Below are positions 1 to 6,916 of a stretch of DNA of 64,000 nucleotides, piece by piece. The position numbers were made by a program, and so were the translations under genes. The DNA lies in contig JADJRJ010000027.1 of NCBI GenBank assembly GCA_016712265.1, positions 518,697 through 582,696 of the forward strand, given 5' to 3'. The DNA comes from Gemmatimonadota bacterium (lineage in GTDB: Bacteria; Gemmatimonadota; Gemmatimonadetes; Gemmatimonadales; Gemmatimonadaceae). Below the pieces are notes generated by a model, which did no database searches, was not told the DNA's origin, and worked only from the letters and a program-made list of their open reading frames with translations. Positions within the stretch are counted from its first letter, which is position 1; the number at the start of each line of letters is the position of its first letter.

Positions 1-710
1 TCGATCAGGAGGTCGAGTCGGTCGAGGAAGGCGTCGACATTGGCCGGCGTGACGCCCTCGGTGTACACACGGAGCCGCAGGTATGGGTCGATCTTCACGA
101 TGCGTCGCGCAACGAGGATCGCCTTGTTCTGTCCGAGGTCGTCGAAGCCGGCGCCGAGGCGGTTGAGGTTGGACAGGTCGAGCGCGTCGAAGTCGGCAAG
201 CACCATCTCACCGCAGAGGTGCTCCTGAGCGACGGCGACCGCGGCCTCGCCGCCAACCGACAGCCCCACCACGCCGACACGTCGTGAGCGCAACAGGTCC
301 TGTTCGTCGCGCGTGATCTTCTCCCGGTTGCGGCTCGTGATCACCTCGAGATACGACTCGGGGTCGAGGAGGTGCACCAGGCGTAGCTCCCACGGGAGCA
401 GGACCCAGAGTCCGCACGCATCCACATCGCCCGCGCGGACGACGTGGTCGGCGATGCATCTCCCGCGATCATCGGCCGTTCCGCCAGGGAGTCGCACCGC
501 GGCCAGGTCGGCGAGCTGCCGATCGATGGAATCCACCAGGGTTATCGCATGTTCGAGACACAGCGCTTCGAGCTGCGGTCGCTCACCCGGCGCCAACTGA
601 ACGAAGACCGGTTCGTACGACGTCATCGCATCGGCAAGCACGGTCGCCACACACGCGCGAAACGCCGCGAGGTCAAACACCTCACGTGGTCCTGCTGCCA
701 CTGCCGTCAC
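1..710 (-). CDS. ThiF/E1-like adenylyltransferase family protein (3' end outside window)
   Basis: The reading frame is open from a GTG at 710 to the window edge, so the C-terminus is missing. About residues 1-125 form an N-terminal region with no family I recognise. A ThiF/E1-type Rossmann segment follows: a leader NREKITRDEQDLLRSRRVGVVGL, with the nucleotide-binding loop written GLSVGG, then LADFDALDLSNLNR, which is the acidic/DxxxxNLNR hallmark of E1-like enzymes. In the family this fold adenylates a C-terminal carboxylate or a small acid; the substrate here is unknown. The start overlaps the stop of the upstream MarR-GNAT gene by 4 nt (GTGA), so the two are probably cotranslated. The layout recalls Rv1355c/MoeW-like E1 proteins, but that subfamily assignment is inference. 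Confidence 0.75.
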   Translation of the reverse strand, partial: MTAVAAGPREVFDLAAFRACVATVLADAMTSYEPVFVQLAPGERPQLEALCLEHAITLVDSIDRQLADLAAVRLPGGTADDRGRCIADHVVRAGDVDACGLWVLLPWELRLVHLLDPESYLEVITSRNREKITRDEQDLLRSRRVGVVGLSVGGEAAVAVAQEHLCGEMVLADFDALDLSNLNRLGAGFDDLGQNKAILVARRIVKIDPYLRLRVYTEGVTPANVDAFLDRLDLLI

Positions 711-1627
711 AGCGCCAGCTCCCAGGTCTGGCCGACGAGGTCGTGGCCGAACGTGTGGTGTGCCTCCTCGTGCACGAGGCGGTAGCCCTCGTGCTGGTAG
801 ATGCGCCGCGCGGCGTGGAGGATCGAATTGGTCCAGAGGGTGATCGCCTGGTATCCGGCCTCGCGAGCGAACTGGGTGCACTCGCGTACCAGTCGTTGGC
901 CGATCCCGAGTCCGCGCGCGCGCTCATCAACGAAGAGCAGCCGGAGTCGTGCGACGCGGTCGCGCTCCCGATGCCGCATCAGGAAGACGGAGCCGACGCG
1001 CTCTCCCTCGCGCTCGGCGATCCAGCATCGCTCGCGGTCCGGCTCGAAGTGTCGCAGGAACTGCGCGACGATCTCGGCACAGAGCGCCTCGTACTCGCTG
1101 GTCCACCCGAACTCGCGGTTGTACAGGCGCGCCTGCTGCTCGACGACCCACCCCATGTCGCCGACGTGATGCGGGCGGAGGACATACGGTACGCGCGGTT
1201 CCTGGCGATCGCCCAGGACGGCCTCGAGCTGGGATAGCGCCGTCACCAACCGTTGCTGGTCGTCCTCGGCCAGCCCGGCGAGCATGGACCCGACCTCGGC
1301 TTGCGAGGTGGCGTTGAGCTGCGCGAAGGCCTGGGCGCCGCGCTCGCTCAGCGAGAGCAGGTAGTGGCGCCGGTCCTCGGGCGACTTGCGCTTGCGTACA
1401 ATGCCGCGTCGCACGAGGGATCGGAGGACGCGACTCAGGTACCCGGCATCGAGCCCGAGCGCGGCACCGAGGGTGCTGGCCGTGGCCTGGTCTCGCTGGG
1501 CGAGTTCGTAGATGAGCCGCCCTTCGGTGAGGCTGAAGGGGCTGTCGAGGAATCCCTCGTGGAGGAGCCCGATCCGCTTCGTGTACAGGCGACTGAAGCG
1601 GCGCACGGTCTCGATTCGTGCGTCCAT
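707..1627 (-). CDS. MarR-family regulator fused to GNAT acetyltransferase
   Basis: 306 aa. Residues 1-140 are a MarR winged helix (recognition segment around LDAGYLSRVLRSLVRRG, wing around KSPEDRRHY). Residues about 150-306 are a GNAT domain with the acetyl-CoA loop RGLGIGQRL and a C-terminal HHTFGHDLVGQTWEL. MarR-GNAT fusions are a known architecture, usually autoregulated transcription factors coupled to N-acetylation. I start at the ATG at 1627 because the MarR domain begins there and the longer open frame upstream crosses the promoter. A promoter with an overlapping inverted repeat lies just upstream. The gene overlaps the downstream ThiF-like gene by 4 nt. The acetylation substrate is unknown. 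Confidence 0.85.
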   Translation of the reverse strand: MDARIETVRRFSRLYTKRIGLLHEGFLDSPFSLTEGRLIYELAQRDQATASTLGAALGLDAGYLSRVLRSLVRRGIVRKRKSPEDRRHYLLSLSERGAQAFAQLNATSQAEVGSMLAGLAEDDQQRLVTALSQLEAVLGDRQEPRVPYVLRPHHVGDMGWVVEQQARLYNREFGWTSEYEALCAEIVAQFLRHFEPDRERCWIAEREGERVGSVFLMRHRERDRVARLRLLFVDERARGLGIGQRLVRECTQFAREAGYQAITLWTNSILHAARRIYQHEGYRLVHEEAHHTFGHDLVGQTWELAL

Positions 1628-1675
1628 ATGGCGTGTGGCCAGGCGTGGGTTGGAAACGGCAAGAGTCGACGTCCG

Positions 1676-1714
1676 GTACTTGCTAGAGTACATCGAATGC
1701 TTGCCATAGGCAAG
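1676..1714 (-). promoter_or_regulatory. Promoter and MarR-type operator of the MarR-GNAT gene
   Basis: On the minus strand a -35 TTGCCT (1713-1708) and a -10 TACTCT (1690-1685) are 17 bp apart. The perfect inverted repeat CTTGCC-ATA-GGCAAG (1700-1714) covers the -35, and a second repeat GTACT-N6-AGTAC (1676-1691) covers the -10. This placement fits autorepression by the MarR domain; binding itself is inferred. Confidence 0.6.
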
Positions 1715-1789
1715 TATTATGACGCCCGCGCCATTCCCCGGCCGCATGCCCCCTGCGGAAAAGCACGGGGGGCCCGTTAGACTCCCGCC

Positions 1790-2074
1790 ATGCCGCTTCC
1801 TCTTGCCGCCGAGTATCCGTCCCTCGTCATTCGCCGCGAGGCGTTTGAGCGCACTGGCCTGAACCGGACCGCGTTCGATGAACGCCTTGGGCTGACGGAT
1901 GAGGAGTTCCGCGTCGAAGGGGCCCTGATTGTCATCGGACCTATCCATGAAACCGATGCCCTGCCCCAGGTCATAGAGGAACTGGAGCGGGCGGGGCTCA
2001 CCTACTTCGACGACTTCTTCGACCTTTCGGGGAACTGGCCGGCCTGGCTGCGGCTCTTCGCCATGGGTTCATAG
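1790..2074 (+). CDS. Small conserved-looking hypothetical protein
   Basis: 94 aa, acidic, no signal peptide or membrane segment, no family I recognise. It starts at an ATG after a 162-bp divergent gap from the MarR-GNAT gene and shows no repeats or metal-binding motif. Its 3' end overlaps the convergent gene at 2002-2328 by 73 bp. Coding is supported by an even amino-acid composition and by lack of a better frame; a function cannot be given. Confidence 0.5.
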   Translation: MPLPLAAEYPSLVIRREAFERTGLNRTAFDERLGLTDEEFRVEGALIVIGPIHETDALPQVIEELERAGLTYFDDFFDLSGNWPAWLRLFAMGS

Positions 2075-2328
2075 GTCACCGGATCGACGTCGGTTGTCAG
2101 CGGCCCGCGTCGCAACAACCCTACCCATCCGCAGCGCAAGCACCAGCTCTTGCGGAACCACGGCAGCCAGTGGTCGTGTAGGCGCGAGGCCACGCGCACC
2201 GTGGGCGCGTCACAGTCGATGCACCGATCTCCCTGGGGCAGCAACACCAGGAACACGAAGGTGGCCGCAATGACGCGAAGGACGAAGAGTCCCCCAATGA
2301 CCGCGACGAATATGGTGGCTTCGGTCAT
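2002..2328 (-). CDS. Membrane-anchored protein with a CxxC zinc-ribbon-like segment
   Basis: 108 aa. Residues about 5-30 form one hydrophobic helix (FVAVIGGLFVLRVIAATFVF). Two cysteine pairs follow, CIDC (about 36-39) and CLRC (about 63-66), spaced like a small zinc ribbon facing the cytoplasm. Function unknown. It converges with and overlaps the end of the preceding small gene; the overlapping tail is basic and low in complexity, so the true C-terminus could be functionally unimportant. Confidence 0.5.
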   Translation of the reverse strand: MTEATIFVAVIGGLFVLRVIAATFVFLVLLPQGDRCIDCDAPTVRVASRLHDHWLPWFRKSWCLRCGWVGLLRRGPLTTDVDPVTYEPMAKSRSQAGQFPERSKKSSK

Positions 2329-2340
2329 GGGTCAGTGGGT

Positions 2341-2361
2341 AGACGGCAGACGGCAGACGGC
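2341..2361. repeat. Intergenic heptamer repeat (AGACGGC)x3
   Basis: Three exact tandem copies of AGACGGC in the gap between two minus-strand genes. Related runs of the same unit occur at 6875-6900, 20482-20511 (inverted) and 27964-27977, all intergenic. Confidence 0.8.
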
Positions 2362-2390
2362 AGGAAGCCGCGTGTAGCGTGCCTTGTAGC

Positions 2391-3410
2391 TTACCGCGTC
2401 TCCAGCACCATGGACAGGTCGTTGTTCAGCTGTGACACGCCGAACTCGATGGCGCGTCGCTCGCAATAAGACGATGTCCGCCACGGTACCGCGCCCTCCA
2501 CGAAGCCGACGTGTCCTCCGACATCAACGAACTCCGTGACCAGCGCCGAATTCCGTCGGGCAATTCCCTCGACGTCGTATAGCAGGTCCGGGGGATGAAA
2601 TGGATCGTCGTGCGACGACAACAGGAGCGTCGGGACGCGAACGCCTCCCAGGAAGTTGATGGCGCTGCTCTGACGGTAGTAATCGGCGGCGTCGGCGAAG
2701 CCATGCACCACGCTCGTGTAGGCATCGTCAAACGACCACATCGAGTTGGAACGGCGGATCGCCTCCGGATCTGCCAGGCCCGGGAACTGCGCGACCTTGG
2801 CGAGGGCCTTTGGACGGAGCGTCTTGAGAAACCAGTTGGTGTAAAACGACGCGTGGGTGTCGAGGTGCTGGCAGGATCGTGCCAGGTCAAACGGCACGCT
2901 AATGGCCGTGGCGGCGGTGATAACCCCTTCGAGCGCCTCGCCCTGTTCGCCGAGGTACTTGAGGAGCACGTTCCCGCCCAGCGAGACGCCGGCCACGATG
3001 AGCGGCGCGTCGGGCCGCTCGTTCTTCAATCGCTCGACAACCATCGCCACGTCCGTGGTCTCGCCGCTGTGGTAGGAGCGTGCCTGGCGATTGGGTTCGC
3101 CGCTGCATCCGCGGAAGTACAGGAGATTGGACTCCCAACCCCGCGCCGCCGCCAACTTCAGGATCGGGAGGATGTAGTGCGAGCGGAGACTACTCTCCAA
3201 TCCATGCAGCAGGAGGAAGGTCGGGGCGTCGGGTGAGGACGCGTCCATCCGCTGGATATCGAGAAAGTCGTCGTCCGGGGTGATCCAGCGCTCACGCCGA
3301 AGAGGCAGTGCTGGAAGGCGCCGGGCCAACCGACCCCAGATCGTCTGGAGGTGCGGATTGACCAGCCACGGGGCAGGACGGTACGGGCGATGGCGCGCGG
3401 GGGGGTGCAT
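2391..3410 (-). CDS. YheT-family alpha/beta hydrolase
   Basis: 339 aa from the ATG at 3410, chosen because the family's PWLVNPHLQTIW N-terminus begins about 15 residues later. Features of the YheT/ABHD1-3 esterase group are visible: HGLESSLRSHY (oxyanion-hole region), the nucleophile elbow GVSLGGN near residue 137, the charge-relay Asp in SSHDDPFHP and the His in GGHVGFVEG. The family hydrolyses carboxylic esters, probably of lipids; the physiological substrate is unknown. It is divergent from the ArsC-like gene, with 81 bp between their starts. Confidence 0.88.
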   Translation of the reverse strand: MHPPARHRPYRPAPWLVNPHLQTIWGRLARRLPALPLRRERWITPDDDFLDIQRMDASSPDAPTFLLLHGLESSLRSHYILPILKLAAARGWESNLLYFRGCSGEPNRQARSYHSGETTDVAMVVERLKNERPDAPLIVAGVSLGGNVLLKYLGEQGEALEGVITAATAISVPFDLARSCQHLDTHASFYTNWFLKTLRPKALAKVAQFPGLADPEAIRRSNSMWSFDDAYTSVVHGFADAADYYRQSSAINFLGGVRVPTLLLSSHDDPFHPPDLLYDVEGIARRNSALVTEFVDVGGHVGFVEGAVPWRTSSYCERRAIEFGVSQLNNDLSMVLETR

Positions 3411-3491
3411 AGGGTGATTACAATGACAGCTCGCGAGGGATTCGGGAACCACCCGGCGCCGAGTTTTCAGCGCGAAAGCGCAGCTTTCCTT

Positions 3492-3839
3492 ATGGAAGTC
3501 CAGATCTTCGGAACGAAGAAAAGCGCAGAAACCCGGAAGGCCCTTCGCTTCTTCAGTGAGCGACGGGTGAAAACGCATTTCGTCGACCTGAACGAGCGGG
3601 CCGCCGCTCTGGGTGAGTTGCGCCGGTTCGCCCAGAAGTTCGGGGTCGCTGCCCTGATCGATCGGGATTCCCGCCGCTTTCTGGATCTGGGGCTGGCACA
3701 GGCCCGCTACGGCGACGATCGGTGGCTGGAAAAGCTGGTCGAGGAGCCGCTCATGCTAAAAACCCCACTCGTACGTTTCCAGCACCAGTTGACCCTTGGG
3801 GTGGACGAGGCGGTATGGAAGGGTTGGGTGGGGCGCTGA
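3492..3839 (+). CDS. ArsC/Spx-like thioredoxin-fold protein lacking the redox cysteine
   Basis: 115 aa with the arsenate-reductase/Spx fold signature: an N-terminal beta strand (VQIFGTKKSAETRKALRFF), central FVDLNER, a C-terminal EPLMLKTPLVR with the family arginine. The position normally held by the catalytic Cys (CxxxxRKA) is occupied by Lys/Ser, and there is no cysteine elsewhere, so arsenate reduction by the classical route is not possible. It probably acts as a binding or regulatory relative. It ends 19 bp before the GTG start of the ABC-F gene, so the two are likely cotranscribed. Confidence 0.75.
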   Translation: MEVQIFGTKKSAETRKALRFFSERRVKTHFVDLNERAAALGELRRFAQKFGVAALIDRDSRRFLDLGLAQARYGDDRWLEKLVEEPLMLKTPLVRFQHQLTLGVDEAVWKGWVGR

Positions 3840-3858
3840 TGCACGCGAGGCACCACGG

Positions 3859-5796
3859 GTGACGCAGCTCTCGCTGTCCGGGGTCGGCGTTCAATACGGC
3901 GCGACGACCATCCTCTCAGGCGTCACCTGCACCATTGGGGCAGGGGAGCGCTGGGGGCTGATCGGGCGCAATGGGTCGGGGAAGACCTCCCTCTTCCGGT
4001 TGATCACCGGCGCTCAGGCGCCGAGCGTTGGGTCGATCGCGCGGACCCCCGGGCTCCGGTACGCGGTGCTGGACCAGCATCGCGAGTTCCCAGGCGCGAC
4101 CACGATCTGGGAGGCGGTCGCCGAGGCGTTCCGCTCGCTGATTGACCTGGAGCTGGACCTCGCCCTGCAGGCCAACGCCCTGGCCGAGGCGGGCGCCCAC
4201 GCCACGAAGGCGCAGCTCGACCGGTACTCGCGCGACCTGGAGCGGTTCGAGCGCGACGGGGGATACACCTACACATCGACAGTAGACGCCGTCCTCGAAG
4301 GGTTGGGTTTCAGCGCGGCGGCCGCGCGCACGACACCGCTGGTGCACCTCAGTGGCGGTGAACGTGGCCGGGTGGCGCTGGCCCGTCAGCTGGCCATCCC
4401 CGCCGACGTGCTTCTCCTCGACGAACCGACGAACCACCTGGACCTCGAGACGACGGCCTGGCTGGAGGAGTTCCTGCGCACCTCACGCGAGACGCAGCTG
4501 ATCATCTCACACGACCGGGCCTTCCTCGATCGCGTGGTCGACCATGTGCTGCACCTGGAGGACCTCAGCGCCCAGGCGTACACCGGTGGTTATGCGGCGT
4601 TTGTCCAGCAACGCGGCGAGCGACGCCTGTCGCAGCAACGCGCATTCGACAAGCAGAGCAAGTCGATTGCGCGCGAGGAGGACTACATCCGGCGCAACAT
4701 TGCCGGGCAGAACACCAAGCAGGCCCAAGGGCGACGCAAGCGCCTCTCCTGGCTCCCGCGCCTCACGCCACCCCCAGACGATGCGTCGGCCATGTCCGTG
4801 CGCTTCGAGCCCAGCGCCCGAGGCGGGGACCAGGTGGTGGCCTTCGAGCGCGCGAGCGTGTCGATCGGTGACCGCGTGCTGCTCAAGCCCTTCACCAACT
4901 GGGTGCGGCGCGGCGACGTAGTCGGCCTCATTGGTCCCAACGGGACGGGCAAGACGACGTTGCTGCGCACGATCGTTGGGGTGCGGCCGCCGACACACGG
5001 CGAGATCCGCGTTGGTGGGGCGATCCAGCCGTCGATCTACACGCAGGACTTTGCCAACGTCCCGCGCGACCGCTCCATCTACGACGTGATCGGGGCGTTG
5101 CGTCCGATGTGGGAACGTGGCGCCATTCAGGGGCACCTCGGTCGCGTGCAGTTCTCCGGCGACGAGGTGAAGCGCTCGACGTCGTCGCTCTCGGGTGGTG
5201 AGCTGGCGCGGGTGGCACTCGCGATGATGATGCTCGACGGGGCCAACTTCCTGATCTTCGACGAGCCGACGAACCACCTGGACGTCGAGTCGATCGAGGA
5301 ACTGGAAGACGCGATCGAGTCATATGAAGGCACTGTCCTCCTGGTTTCGCACGACCGGGAGTTGCTTCGCAAGCTCGTGACGCGGGTCTGGGAGCTGCGC
5401 GACGGCGAGATGCGGGTGTTTGATGGAGACTTCGTCGAGTGGGAGGACTTTCGCGCGCGGGAGCAGGCCACCGCTGCGAAGCGGGCGTCGGACGTGGCCG
5501 CTGCCGAGCGCGAACGCGAGAAGGACCAGGCTCGGCTCCGTGCGCGCGACGCGCAGAAGACGAAGTCCTCCGGTCGCGATGCCCGCCGCGACCTGGAACG
5601 TGCGGAGGCCCGGGCGGCCGAGCTGGACGCCGAAGTGGCTCGGCTGACCGCGCTGTTGGCCGATCCCGGGACGTACGAAGGCCCGGACGGACGGGCGCGG
5701 GCGGAGCAGCTGAACCGCGAACTCAAGGGCGCCACCGCGAAGCTCGCGGAGGCGATGACGGCCTGGGAAGCGGCGATGGAGGCCGCTGGGGGTTAA
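3859..5796 (+). CDS. ABC-F family ATPase (Uup-like)
   Basis: 645 aa with two ABC cassettes and no membrane segments. The first has Walker A GRNGSGKTS, signature LSGGERGR and Walker B LLLDEPTNHLD; the second has GPNGTGKTT, LSGGELAR and FLIFDEPTNHLD. The linker between them (IAREEDYIRRNIAGQNTKQ region) is the P-site tRNA interaction motif area of ABC-F proteins. Residues about 550-645 form an Arg/Glu/Ala-rich C-terminal coiled coil as in Uup. Members act on the ribosome (translation rescue, stalled-complex control) or, for Uup, in DNA-related processes. The GTG start at 3859 has GAGG 8 bases upstream and leaves 19 bp after the ArsC-like gene. Confidence 0.92.
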   Translation: MTQLSLSGVGVQYGATTILSGVTCTIGAGERWGLIGRNGSGKTSLFRLITGAQAPSVGSIARTPGLRYAVLDQHREFPGATTIWEAVAEAFRSLIDLELDLALQANALAEAGAHATKAQLDRYSRDLERFERDGGYTYTSTVDAVLEGLGFSAAAARTTPLVHLSGGERGRVALARQLAIPADVLLLDEPTNHLDLETTAWLEEFLRTSRETQLIISHDRAFLDRVVDHVLHLEDLSAQAYTGGYAAFVQQRGERRLSQQRAFDKQSKSIAREEDYIRRNIAGQNTKQAQGRRKRLSWLPRLTPPPDDASAMSVRFEPSARGGDQVVAFERASVSIGDRVLLKPFTNWVRRGDVVGLIGPNGTGKTTLLRTIVGVRPPTHGEIRVGGAIQPSIYTQDFANVPRDRSIYDVIGALRPMWERGAIQGHLGRVQFSGDEVKRSTSSLSGGELARVALAMMMLDGANFLIFDEPTNHLDVESIEELEDAIESYEGTVLLVSHDRELLRKLVTRVWELRDGEMRVFDGDFVEWEDFRAREQATAAKRASDVAAAEREREKDQARLRARDAQKTKSSGRDARRDLERAEARAAELDAEVARLTALLADPGTYEGPDGRARAEQLNRELKGATAKLAEAMTAWEAAMEAAGG

Positions 5797-5845
5797 CAGC
5801 CCGGTTACTTTCCTGCACAGATGCGCAACCCGTCGAGGCTCGCCC

Positions 5846-6868
5846 ATTCCTCCTGAACTCCTCGCCTGGGGCGGGTTTATCGCCTTTGTCCTCGTCGTGC
5901 TGGCGGTGGACCTTGGCGTCCTCAACCGCAAGGCGCACGTTGTCTCGATCCGTGAGGCGCTGACCTTCACGGCCGGGCTGTTTGTCCTGGCCCTGGTGTT
6001 CGTTGGCGTGGTGTACGTGCTCTACGAGAACCACTACCTGGGACTCGGCTCGACGGTCGACAAGCTCGATGGGGTGGTGAACGACGGGCGGTTGGCTGCC
6101 GTGAAGTTCTTCACCGGGTACGTGATCGAGATCTCGCTGAGCGCGGACAACGTCTTCGTGATCGCGATGATCTTCCAGTACCTGCGCGTGCCGTCGCAGT
6201 ACCAGCACCGGGTCTTGTTTTGGGGGATCCTGGGCGCATTGCTGATGCGCGGGACGATGATCCTGCTCGGCGCCACGCTCATCGCCCGCTACCACTGGAT
6301 CCTCTACATCTTCGGTGCGTTCCTCGTCATCACGGCGTGGAAGATGTTGCGCTCAGGGGACGAAGGTGCGGAAAAGGTTGGGGATTCCCCGGTCATTGGC
6401 TGGGTACGGCGCTTCTTTCCCGTCACGCCAACCTACCACGAACAGCGCTTCTCGATCGTGCAGGAGGGGAAGCGAGTCCTGACCCCGCTGGCGGTGGCGC
6501 TCGTCCTCGTGGAGACGACGGACCTGATCTTCGCGGTGGACTCGATCCCGGCGATCTTCGCGATCACGACTGACCCGTTCCTGGTCTTCACGAGCAACGT
6601 CTTCGCGATATTGGGGCTGCGGTCGCTCTACTTCGCGTTGGCCGGGGCGATCGACAAGTTCACGTACCTCAAGGTCTCGCTCGCGGCGATCCTGGGGCTT
6701 GTCGGGATCAAGATGTTGGTGGCCGACCTGCTGAAGGAGTACATCGGGCCGAGCTTCAATTTCTATCTCCTCGGAGTCGTGGCCTTGATCCTGGCGGCGG
6801 GGGTCGTCGCGAGCATCGTGAAGCAGCGTCGCGGCGACACCGAGGAGCGGGGGCTGCCGGTCGATTAG
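5846..6868 (+). CDS. TerC-family integral membrane protein (start possibly ATT)
   Basis: About 340 aa with 8-9 hydrophobic helices. TerC family marks: VDLGVLNRKAHVVS after helix 1, SADNVFVIAMIF and VETTDLIFAVDSIPAIFAI, with acidic residues inside membrane helices, and the GLRSLYFAL motif. The family is linked to tellurite resistance and to metal (Mn) homeostasis at the Sec translocon. Homologues begin just before helix 1, but the only in-frame ATG/GTG/TTG late enough is the GTG at 5897, which would delete half of helix 1. GAGG (5835-5838) sits 7 bases before an in-frame ATT at 5846, giving the expected IPPELLAWGGF N-terminus, so an ATT start is proposed. GTG 5897 is the conservative alternative. 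Confidence 0.85.
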   Translation: MPPELLAWGGFIAFVLVVLAVDLGVLNRKAHVVSIREALTFTAGLFVLALVFVGVVYVLYENHYLGLGSTVDKLDGVVNDGRLAAVKFFTGYVIEISLSADNVFVIAMIFQYLRVPSQYQHRVLFWGILGALLMRGTMILLGATLIARYHWILYIFGAFLVITAWKMLRSGDEGAEKVGDSPVIGWVRRFFPVTPTYHEQRFSIVQEGKRVLTPLAVALVLVETTDLIFAVDSIPAIFAITTDPFLVFTSNVFAILGLRSLYFALAGAIDKFTYLKVSLAAILGLVGIKMLVADLLKEYIGPSFNFYLLGVVALILAAGVVASIVKQRRGDTEERGLPVD

Positions 6869-6879
6869 TTGACCGGCAG
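6854..6879 (+). terminator. Hairpin at the end of the TerC gene
   Basis: CTGCCGGTC (6854-6862) pairs perfectly with GACCGGCAG (6871-6879) across an 8-base loop holding the terC stop codon. No long U-tract follows, so it may be a weak or Rho-assisted terminator. Confidence 0.5.
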
Positions 6880-6895
6880 ACGTTAGGCGATAGAC

Positions 6896-6916
6896 GGCAG
6901 AAGATTCTTTTCTGCC
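6896..6916. terminator. Second hairpin between convergent genes
   Basis: GGCAGAA (6896-6902) pairs with TTCTGCC (6910-6916). It abuts the stop codon of the convergent metalloprotease gene and includes the last unit of the GACGGCAG repeat. It could serve both strands. Confidence 0.45.
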
